This document shows, piece by piece, positions 50,101-62,100 of a stretch of 64,000 nt of DNA; the stretch's first letter is position 1; every line of letters begins with the position of its first letter. Under the pieces are notes generated by a model. It was given only the letters and a program-made list of their open reading frames with translations, searched no databases and was not told the origin of the DNA. The position numbers and the translations under genes are program-made. This DNA comes from Porites lobata. Taxonomy: Eukaryota; Cnidaria; Anthozoa; Scleractinia; Poritidae. The stretch is taken from assembly GCA_942486035.1 (NCBI GenBank), contig CALNXK010000155.1:741501-805500 (forward strand). The letters are read 5' to 3'.

Positions 50101-53100
50101 GCAAAGAGAACAGGAAAAAAAGTCAAGGCGTTATTAAAAACAAGTTTATTTAGGCCAACTTTAATGCAAATGTTTTTGGACGGCAAGAGGTTATATAGCA
50201 CACACTCTAAAACTTATCTGCTTAAAATTGCTTACTTATGAACACACAAGAAGATCAATTAATTTATTAAGTAGACACGTTGTAAATTACAATGTCTTCG
50301 ATGGTACAGCCGCAATAACGTTTAAATTAACTTCATCATGTAACTTAATCTGGAACTACTTATTTTTGTATTTCACAAAGTAAACTGAATATAGCTTACA
50401 ATGAAAATGTACGTAACTATGTATGGTAAGGGACGAGGGAAAGTGTTCTCGTGTAATGTCGCGTTATTAAAGACACGCGGTATTTTTAATGGATAAAATG
50501 TCCAAAAGTGTCTGCGCGCTCTTACTGTTGATTTCCACCATGGGCATTATAACTCAGTAAAGTAAGGACGTAACATAGGGTGCAAACTTTAAGGAGATTT
50601 AGATCAGTCGCTAGGCCGATCATAGTAACACATTTCTTTGGGAATCTAACAATACATTCTTCATATTCGTACCTTCACTAGACGCCGGAATGGTAAGCTT
50701 TTTCTTCCCTCTTTGTGTCATTGGCTTCTTTTTTCTTAAACGGGGTTTAGACCTCAAATGACTTTTGGAGTTAAAAAGCTGCTGTATATCATCTCGACCC
50801 GGCTGCTCGGCATCTGGCCTGCGGGATTTGTATCTTACAAAGGAAGATTTTGGTGGATGTGCAATGGATTGTTGTGTAGGGACTGTAAATGATGGGGGAC
50901 TCTCAGTAGCAGAACCAATCGACGCGTGGTCAATTATTTCGTCGCTGCGGTCCATCTCCGGAGAGAGGTCATGTTCGCCACTGGAGATTAAAGTCTTGGC
51001 GATGTCTCTCCAGACCTGAGGCGTTTTTTTGTGGTTCTTTTTACTCCGGCGATCGTTGAGAAGGGGCATACGTATTTCAAGTTTTTTCTTGCGACGTGGG
51101 GGTTTAGGAACCGTGACACGTCTACTTGGCTTGTTACTTTCACTTGTAAACTCCTTTGTAACTTCTTTGACCACGCTGTCGGCCACATTATCAATCAGCT
51201 GTTCTAAAGCATCGGACTTCTGAGTATTAACCTTTGCAGAATTGGCAGAGCTCGTTGTTGTCTTCTTATTGTCCCTGATTGAGCCAATAACTGGTTGTTT
51301 AGCTTCGATCTCTGCGACAATTTTATTAATGAACGACTGGTTGACGGTGGGATGAAAAGAAGCATGGTTACTGGAAGAAATGGCGCCTCCTTTGATCACG
51401 CTGGTAAACACTCCATGAGATCCTGTGTCCTTGCGTTCTGTACCTCTTTCACTAATGGTATCGTAGATTTTCAAATCTCCATTATCTAAATAAAAACAGA
51501 ATCAACCAAAGGTTAACTTAAACGAAAAACAAAGGAAAATCTGTCTTAAGGAAATGTCATAATATTGCTATATAATCAAATCACAATGTCAACGATATAG
51601 TGAAGCAATTTGAGACAACACCACTGGGTTACAATAACTTCGAGACAAAAGGGCAATATTGAAAAAAAAGAAAACGCTAGAAAAATGCGAGGAGCACCGC
51701 GTCATTCACTGGCTAAAAAATTAAATAGGTTAAGATAAAAACTAACTTATTCGTCCCGACAAACGCTTCTTAAGTCAAAATATTGGATCAAAAGCTCTGT
51801 CTAATTACCCCAAAATATCCTCGGTTCTTCCGTTTTAACGCATTCAAGTTCCAGTTCAACTTATCTCTTTTTAGCCAGTAAGCAATTAAACTTTTAGATC
51901 TGTAAGCCACACTTGCAGATCTATGACTACGTTCACCTGTTTTCAGTACTTTCTCATTTCTTTTCCGCTTATGGTTATCTATAAAATCAGACAATGCATG
52001 GCGGGTACATACCAGTCGTTTGAGCATGTGGTTTTTCTGACGCTTCCGCGATGCTTTTGTTCAGCGGGCGAGCTGGCTTATTATTAGGATCCAGAGCACT
52101 CAGTGGCCTGCTTGTCTTCGTCGCAGGTTTCTGAAGTCTTGAACTTCTGGGGATAAATGATCTCTGACTCTGTTTTTTGGTTTCTCTAGCAATCGCTTCA
52201 GAATTCTTCTGAACTTTCCTTTGCTGATGGTATATTTTCTTCATGTTGTTATATATTGTCTTCATCTCTTTAAATATCATCGCCTCCTCAACAGGTATTC
52301 GCAGGTGCTTTCTCGCTATCCTAGAGCGATTTCTCTTTTTACCAGATTTTCTTTCTTTCCTTCCTTTCTCCGAAGAAACAGAGAGGTGATCTTTCTTTCG
52401 CCAGCGAGCATTCTTCTTTTTTCTGTTGTATAATTCCTGCACTCGACTGTAAATGGTTTTAATATAATTCATGAGTGTTTCTTTATGGTGATTCCAGGAC
52501 ATCCCAGAGCCTTTGTCGCTGTCTGTCGCATAGTCTTTGACCAATCCTATTTTCTTCGTGGGAAACGGAGCTGCTTCTTTCTCGTGAGACAAAGAAGTCT
52601 TCTGAGTAGATCTTGGAGGCGTTGGTATAAGTTCTTCTCTCCTTCTGGAGTTAACATTGACTGCTTTCCCTCCCTTACTTCTACTTTTTAGGCTTTGGGA
52701 AGTAGGCTTACTAAAAAATACCGAGGGTACCGTGGGTATAAGTTCTTCACGTCTCCTGGAGTTCACAACTACTACCTTCTTCCTATCGGTTGCATTTTTT
52801 GTCCTTTGAGAACGCCCCTCAATAAGATCTTGTAAGCGACTGTAGATATCATTTATTTTGTCGAAAATTGCGTTTAACTCGGGCCTTCTTTGTCGTGACC
52901 TTTCTGGCTCTTCTTGTCTGACATACTGAGGGAAAGATGAATTCGCGTTGACGTTTATTGCTTTGTTAATGCTGTGCCCAGAGTCGTTCTTCAAAGAAAC
53001 TAGTTGTTTGATGTTATGTTCACTCGATGATACGTCTTCCTGAGAAAAATTGGATAACTCTGGTTCGGAGTCAAACGTGGTAAATTGAGGCTCAGAGGCA

Positions 53101-56100
53101 CTTTTCGCCTTACTTTGCAGGGATATTTTCTCGACGTGTTTGCTATTTGTTTCTTCAGGTTCAGTACCCGCTACTTCGTGTTGCTTTTCAGATCGAAATT
53201 CACTTTTACTCGTCCCCTCTCCGTGATTACCAAATAGGAAATGAACCCTGCTTGCAGGAGTTTTCTGCTCCGCGGGGAAACTCACCAGACGATCATTATT
53301 ATTATTCCTGGTAGTGTCCCAAACTTTGCCTTCTTGTTTGTTATCCGTATCTTGGATTTTAAAATGGACTTCATTTTGACTGGTATCCTCGTTATCTTTT
53401 GGCTTGCTAAATTCAAAATGCAACTTATCCGTAGGAGCTATTTGCTCGTGAAAACTTGTCAGGTGATCTTTATTTGTGTGTCTTGAGGTCACCCCAAAGT
53501 TCCCTTCTTGTTTGCTAACGTAATCATCGCTTTTCCTCCTTTCAGCATCGAATTTGAAATCCGGCCCATGTTTTGGAACTACCTGTTCATGAAAACTTTT
53601 CAAACCATCTTTGGTTTCATTGCTCGAGTTAATCCAAACTTTATCTTCTGGTCTCATCCGTTCACGTGATACATTCTGAAGGTTGAATTCTTCTTCATTT
53701 TTGTTTTCATCCGGTTGATCTACGTCGAAATTTGTTCGATGATTTGATACGACTTGTTGGTTAAAGTCGTTAACTTTTTCTTTACTTTTTGGCTTCGAGC
53801 CAATCCAAGTAGGTCTCTCGGGTTTCTTAGGCCTGTTTTCATTTTTAACGCTGAAGCTATCATCTTTTTCTTTCTCCTTTTGTCTGTTTTCATCAAGATG
53901 CAAGTCGGACTGGTTTGAATGTTGACGACGTGATATCCCTTCAATGTTGAATTCTTGTTCATGTCTGTTATTTTCCGGTTGATCAAAATGAAAATTTGAT
54001 CGATGCTTTGACACTGTTTGTTGGTTCAAATCGCCAATTTTTTCCTTACTTTGCTGCTTTGAAACCATCCAAGCAAGTCTTTCTGGTTTCTTTAGTTGGT
54101 TTTCATTTTCAACGACAAAGCCATCATTGGTTTTTTTCTCCTTTTTATTATTTTGTTGTAGATTAAAGTTGGGCGACTGTTCTGATTGTTCAGGTAATGA
54201 ACTTTGAATGTTGAATTCTTTTTCTTGCTCAGCTTTGTTATCTTTCGGTTGATTAACTTTGAAATTTGACCGATGCTTTGATACTGTTCGCTGGTTAAAG
54301 TCGTCGATTTTTTCTTTACTCTTTTGCTTCGAGCCAGTCCAAGAAGGTCTCTCTGGTTTATTTAGCTGTTCCTGACTCTCATTGCGGAAGTTATCATCTT
54401 TTTCCTTCTCCCTTTTGCTGTTTTCATCTAGATGAAAGTCGGATTGTTTTGATTGATCTACTTCCTGCTTGAAGCTTTCGGTGCGATTTTCGAGTCTATG
54501 TGACGAATTGATTTTTAATTGCTCACTGGATTTCATGGGTTCCTTTTCTACTTCAATTGTGATTTCCTCTGGCCCATTTGGTTCCTTTTCGCTGCCTTGG
54601 TCGTTCAAGTCCCCCATGCGTTCTCTATCTTTATTCCGCGACTTAACTGATACTTTTTTCTCATGTTTCAATGAGTCCGTCTGATTTTCAATCTGAAAGT
54701 CATCATCGCTCTTGCTTTTCATGTCATCGCTAGCTTTGCTTCCGAAGCTATCCAATGCAACTTCTTCCTCCGGCTTTGCTTGGATGTCTGTATTCAGGTC
54801 TGTTGTGTCGTCCAACTCATCTTCATCTTTGTCTGGGCCGGGCTGCCCATACTTGCTTTCCAATCCTTCTTCAACTCCAACATCCGGGTGCTTTCTCGTT
54901 GTGTTTAGACCTAAGGCTGTTCCATTTGTATCATAAATAACTCGTTCCTCGATAAAATGTTCATTGGTAGAATTGAGCTGTTTCGAATCGTTCTTAGGAA
55001 AGCCGTGTTGCTTCTTGATTCCTCTTTCTGCTGATAGCGTATTCAAATGGTGCATTTTTGAATTTACTTTTCCATGGAGTGTTTGAATCTTGTGTTCTTC
55101 GATATTGTGTTCATCTGTGGGAGGATATACAAGTGGTCTGTCTGTATCCACAAGAACAACTCTCTTTGTGGCGTTGGAGGTAATCTCGGACCAGCTATCA
55201 TTATGACGTAATTCACTCTTCTTTTTGTTTGGAATGATGTTTTTTGGCTTTTTCTTCGCCAAAGACGGCGTGGAGTTTCCTTCTATACTCTCACTAACTG
55301 ACAATCCCAAAGATGGAACCGTCTTCTTCTGCTCCGTCCTGCTCTGATTTCGAAGAAGAATGCGAATTTCTCTTTCAAGGTGTTTATTCTCCTCTCTTAC
55401 ATCGGCTATTTTCTTTATCATCATATCCATCCTTTTTTCTGCTTTGCTTTCATTAGTATTTTCAATCCCGCTGACCTCAAGGCTCTCTTTTCGATGCTTG
55501 GTTTTATTACGCAGGCTAATTTTATCAGATGAATGATCACTAGCGTTGTGACTTGTCACATGAATAACTCCGTTTCCAGTTGATTTTATTAGATTGCGAG
55601 TTGTGATTTTATCGTCGGGATCAATCACGAATTCTTCGTCGATTGTTTGAATCGTTTTGTTCATCAGGCTAAAATCTTTCTTGTATGAGTTCCGATTTTT
55701 CTTGCTGGATGGAACCTCCTTGTAATGAACAACATTCGCGGGTTGTTTTTCTATACCATTAATACCAGAAATAGTGGAGTTAAAAACAGATGGTTTTATG
55801 GTCGTTCGGGAGTTATTCGTCTGGAAATAAACGATCTTAGGCTTAAAATGCGACGGTCGTGCTGGCACAATTCCGCATGCATAACCACTTGTGCACGAAA
55901 CTGTGAAACAGTTATCAAGAAACATAAAAATCAAGTCACAAGGGCTCTGTTTACAACAAAACTCCACGCACTGGCTTGTACGGTTGACTTTTCCTCGCGA
56001 GGTGAAATTCCCAGCGTTGTAGCCCATTCTAAGGGTTACATCGTCAAAGACTTCAGAATGTTTGCAGGTTTTCTTTTTGTTACCATCAAGTTTTAACTTG

Positions 56101-59100
56101 GGTTCGGTGTTATTTTCAATCGCCTGGAACACATCATTTATAGCAGGTACAGTTGTTACAGGTTTACGCGTAGGTTTGAAATGACGGCGATAAACATGAG
56201 TAACTGTTGGATTGAAATTTGGCAACAAAGATGGCGTTGATGAACAGAGAAACTCGTCAAAGCAGGTCACCAGGAAACATCGACTGAAAGCATAAAACGC
56301 CACGTCGCAGCTGCTGGCGTTACAGCACACCTCAGTGCATGCTGATGACTCCTTCACTTTACCCGCGTCTAAGAACTTTCCCGCATGTAGACCACCCCTA
56401 AGAGTAACATTTTGCTCAGTTGAGGACGCAGTGCAGCCTAACGAGGAATGCAGCCTTGCAATAAAGTGCAATGAACTATTATATCCAACACCTGTAGCTC
56501 TTGCAGTCGTTGAAAATCGCTTAACAGTCGGACGAGGTTCACTCATAGAGGTCATGGTACCGGTGACTTTTGACACTGACGTGACTGGCCGTTTTGCTGA
56601 TAGTGTCGGTGGAAGGAAAGTAGGTTTCACCGTTGGAGCTGGTTTGCTGTTTTTCATCAGTGCCACCACATGGTCCTTCCCACCACGTGATATACGAGAT
56701 ATGATCGGGTTGAAATTCGTAGCCAAGGCTGGTGTACTTTCGCACAGGCGAGTGTTTGAACTTGAACACGTGACCAAGAAGCAGTGTTTTAATACCATAA
56801 AGGCTAAATCACATATGGCGCTTTTGCAGCAGTGACGGGCGCATGTTTTTATATCATTCACTTTTCCAACCTCATGAAACAAGCCTGAAGAGAGACCTCC
56901 CCGCAGCGTTTTGTTATACTCCACTTTAAAAGCTGTGCAACCAAATTGTTGAAGATTAGACGTCGGTGTAGGTAGCGAAGGAACTGTGGATTTTGTGGTC
57001 AGATATTCGTGTTTATGATGGAACATTCTCTTCTGTTTCTTTGATTTTAGTTTCTGCGTAACAATCTGTCCGGAAGCAGCTGTAGTTGGTTTGTAAATGT
57101 TATCAGGCAATTTACTGCCGTTGCTTTTAGTTTTAACACGACTCGTAGGACTTGACTTTTTAGCCTTTCCGTCCTCTTGCAAAAGATCTTTAACTTGAGA
57201 TGCAGAACTACTTTCACTGTCGGCAATTTTGTGCGACTTTTGTGACGGTACATTTTTCTCTTTCACGGGAAAAGTAGGTTTTATTCGCTGATTCATCGAG
57301 CTCATTGCGAAAGTTTCCGTATTATTAAACGAAGCCAAGTCTGATATCTCACGATTACTCTTTTTGCTCTTGCGCTTCATGAGCCGGAAAAGCTGCTCCA
57401 AGTCCTTGTTTGACAATTTCTCACTCTTTTTCTTTTCCAGCTTGTTTTTGAAGCGTTGAACTCTGGTGACTTTAGAAGGCCCATTTTCTTGCTTGGAATT
57501 CGGACGATTTTTTCTGGGACTTTTTGCTTTCGATTCGTTTAACCGTGGTGCTACCGTCACGTGCTCCACTTTGCGGTGTGTTGCTAAGTTACCAAACATT
57601 TCTTCAAGTTTGTTTGTTTTAACTTTGCGCTTTTTGCCTTTACGGTGGTGCGTCACCCGCGTGGTTTCCTTTTTACCTGATACTCTCCTGGTTTTTAAGC
57701 TGTGTTTACTCTCGTGACTAAGGGATTCAACTGGCACGGGGAAGGTCGAAGACGGTGTAATACGATAACTTGAAGTGCCGGTGCGAGGGCGCCTCACTGT
57801 CTGTTGCTCGTCCATGAATGACATCAGCTGGGAAACATTGGTTCGTTGCACGTGTGCAACTCGTGGGTTAAACAGGCTGTGTCTGGCAGGAACAGTCTCA
57901 CATCCTTTTTTGGTGTAGCACGTGACGAGGTAGCACCGCTGCTTGAGCATGAAAGACACATCGCAGTCGACGGAGTTGCAGCACTTGTGTAAACACTCGT
58001 CCATGTTCTCAACCCTCCCCTGGTCTCGGAAATAGCCCGATCGGATACCGTTGCGTAGCGTAACATTGTAAGAGATCGGGCTATTGAGACACGAGGAGGG
58101 ATGAGTGAAAGAGAGTAGTGAAGAGTTCTTTGAAGTCTTTGCTAGCCCAGGTATTTGCCCCGAATTTACTCCCTCCTCTTTCATTGATTTAAATGGCTCG
58201 TGATGACTTGGAGTAGTTGTGCCAATACCGATTGCTGGTAAAGACAACAAGCTTACTTTAGCAGTTGATGTTATATATTTCGATGACAGGCTCGGTGTAA
58301 TTTGTTGTTGGTTGTGCGACACCGACGAGTCCATTGTTGGTTTAACATTGTGTTTTAGGCTAATAGTAATGTTTTTACCAGTAGAAAGTGTGCTGGACGT
58401 TTTCTTTTCTAAATAAATCGTACTTCGTATTGCGACATTGTCACCTGCAGTTGACGGTGAAGGACGCAACAAAAGCTCAAGTTGCTCTGAATTTAATCCA
58501 CTCGATGAAATAAAATTTGTCAGAATCTCGCTTTTTCCTCCCATAGCTGGGAGAGCAGCGTCAAGTAGAGATAAGGATTTTGTCGAGTGATGAGTCGACA
58601 AACGCGTAGAAAAACGAATCTTTTCAACATAGACTATTCTTGATTTGTATTTGCCCGTTTTTGCAGGTACACTGTCACAGAGGTATTTGTTGTGACATGC
58701 GACAGTGAAACAGTTTTCCAATAACATCAGGGCAAGATCGCACTGATCATTTCTACAGCAAAAGTCCACACACTGTTCCACATTCTCAACCTTCCCGTTG
58801 TCCTTAAAGCGTCCCGCGTTTAACCCCCCACGGAGTGTTACATTGAGTTTCTGTTCGCTGTTCCAGCAACTATGACGCGATTCTACTTTACGTGTATACG
58901 ACTTGGAAAATAGCAACTGCGTCGGTGAAGGATAAATCTCTGAAGACTGTAGGAGAGATTTTGCAGATGAAGTCATTGTAGACTGAGATATACTGTTAGT
59001 AAGTTGGTCCCTTTTCAAAGGCAACCTTGACTCTGTGAATAAAGCACTCGAGCGTTCCATAGTGCTGCTAAGCAGAGCTGGCGAAGGTGTCGCGATGTTT

Positions 59101-62100
59101 TTCAAAATATTGGTGAAGTCACCTTGATCCCGTCTGACTCGAGAAATGAAAGCAATCCTAGGTGTGAAAGTCACATTTCTTGCTGGAACAGGATCGCACA
59201 AATGATCGTTGTAGCATGCAATGGTATAACATCGAGTCAAGAGCATAAACGCTACAGTACAAAACTGCCAACGACAACACTGTTCAATGCATTTCCGCAT
59301 ATTTTGAACGGGTCCCTGGTCCTTAAAAATCCCAGCATTAATTCCTCCACGCATGGTTGCATTGTAATAAACAACTGCACTTTGACATATTTCATTTTCC
59401 GTTAATGCTCCCGCAGGTACCAATTTCTGTCCTTTTAGACTCACATTTCCCCCGTTTTCAAGCCATCTAGAGCTCGATAACGGTGGATTTTCTTTCAGTC
59501 CCGATGGCGTAATTGTTTTATGAAGTGTATGACGAGTGTTGTTTCGCCTTCTTGACATACCTTTCGTTTGAATCAATTCAGCAATGTCAAGTTTGTTTCC
59601 ATTGACTGGCTCAATCGCTGATTCGATTAACGCCCCTTCAACAGGTACAGCGGGTGGCATAGTTGGAGACACAGATCCCATATGGAGGCCAGAGACGATA
59701 TTGCTGGGCTTTGAACGTTCGTGACTTGTCTCACTTCCTGGGATGCCAGCCAATTGGGTAATTACCTTTGAAGAGGCACCATTTTCATAGGCTTTCCCTG
59801 AGGATGTCGACGAACTTTTAAGGTCGTTTCTGGTGTTAAAGCTCGGCGAAGATGGTTTTACCAACCTCGCGAGAAGATCTCGTACCACTGCGGTTTCATC
59901 TCTTGACATGTGCACTATTTGAGTCAGGTAGCCAACGTTTTGCACAGGAATACTTTCACAAAGGCGGGAGCTATAGCACTTGACTAGAAAGCATCTCGTC
60001 ATGATCATAAAGGCCACGTCACATGTAGTTGCGTGACAGCAGTGATTGACGCATTGCTCGATATTAGCAACAACGCCAGTTTCCAAGAATGAGCCTGCGT
60101 TCAATCCTCCACGTAAAGTCATCTGTTTTTCTGCGTTTCTATATCGACAGTTTTCTTGGGAATGAACCACTCTGCTTGTGTTTTCTTTTCTTCTGAGTTC
60201 ACTCGTAGAAAATAATGTAGTGCTACTAACCTGTAATTTCGAGATCTTCTTTAATTGCAGAGAAGGCAAAACCTCCGAATGTGAATCTCTTCTAATAAAG
60301 GCCAACTGAGGCTGAAAAACTAAACTACGTGCAGGAATGCTTGTGCACCGAGTATTATTGTAACACGACACGGAGAAACAGCGGTTTAACAGCATAAACG
60401 CGACGCTGCAATTGCCTCTGCTGCAGCAGAGTTCAATACATCTTTGCATATTTTCAACAGTTCCTTGATCTGTAAATTGTCCACTCTTAATTCCACCACG
60501 AAGAGTTACATTTTTCTCAATGACTGAAGTCTCGCAAAAGCGCACTTGCTTTCCATCCGTAAGAACAGGAATTGATGTACTCGAACCTGCTTTTGCTGAG
60601 ATGCTGGCTGAGATGCCGTAGGTGGATATCTTAGATCGATGACTTGTTAGCGTTATTTCGTTTTGAAAGCCATAGTTAGATGATTCGAATGATGTCTGAC
60701 CACTGCTTTCTTTGGGAAGCATTTCCTTCTTCTGTACGTAAATTAGTCTAGGTGAGAACTTAAGAGTCTTAGCAGGGACGCTCTCGCAAAGAGATCTGTT
60801 CTTACAACTGATCAGAAAACAGCGATTTAAAAGCAAAAATGCCACATCGCAAGTTTTTGAAAAGCAACATTGGCTAATGCATTCACTGTCGCTGTTCACT
60901 TTTCCTATTTCTCTCATCAGGCCGGCGTGTATGCCCCCTCTTAATGTTGAGTTTCGATTCACTTTCGAATGCTTACATAAAGTTGCTTTGTGTATACCAG
61001 TTATATTCAAAGCCACATCACCCAACGGTTGCATTGCTATTGAAATGTCCAGATCCTTTGATGCTTTTTGTTTCATGGAGGTTGGAGACATGCTTCTCAA
61101 TTGAGACGTGGACACTTGCGTATTAGCGGATTTCTTGAATATTGCACCCGAAACGATTGTCTTCAGAGGAGCGGTGCTTAAGTCGAAACGCTGTTTAGTA
61201 CCAGAATCTAACCCTGAGAAAACAGGAGATGCTGCAAGCTTCATAGACGTGTAACTTGTGTGAAGTCCATTTACGTCAGTGCTATTCGACATGATATTAT
61301 TATGGTGTTTGGTTCTCTTTTTGGTGAGAATGTCTTTGATGCTTTTAAGTAATTGTGCAAAATACCCAAACATTCCAGCTTTGTCTCCGTCACTAGTTTT
61401 TTCAGCTGAATGCAGTTTTTTGTTCCTGAGGCGAAACATTGCTTTTACTACTTGACTTGTCTCCTTGGAACTTTCCAAACGCTCCTCTTTCACAAAGTGT
61501 GGTGCAGGTCGTTTTTGTGATATCAGAGGTGCAGGAGTGCTTGTAGGAAAAGACGTCGACATCTTACTGGGTATAAGTATTGACGTCTGAGCCAGGAAAG
61601 ACGAAATCGGTCTCCTGACCTTCACGGATTCGGAACGTGATGGAAGTAAGGGATGTCCAGTATTTTCCCAACTTGAAAAAGTCCGAACATGGTGGGTGAA
61701 AAATGTCTTTGACGGCGTGGCTTTACGACCGTCTTCAGCGATAGACAAACCCTTGGACTCACCATATATTGTTTTTAATGCAGCCGTGAAGTAGTTTTCT
61801 TTTTGGTTATGTGAGGACCCACTCCTTGTGTTCCCTAGCATCGCCAAGTATGTTACGGACGTAACAATCCCAATAGAGTCTGCTTTATCCAATTTTGCAA
61901 TCGGTCTTCTCCCACTTGTCAATACTTTTGTTACAACAGGGGCAGTTGAAGTGAGAGGCAACCGAGGAGGCATGGTAACCGAAGGTTCTCGAGGTGATAT
62001 GGCTCGAAGAAGACTAATTTGTTCAAGTAACGCTCCTGATATTAGTGTGGAGTCCGAAGTAAAGCCGCTGGACGAATGCTGGTGTATCGAAATTAAAGGA

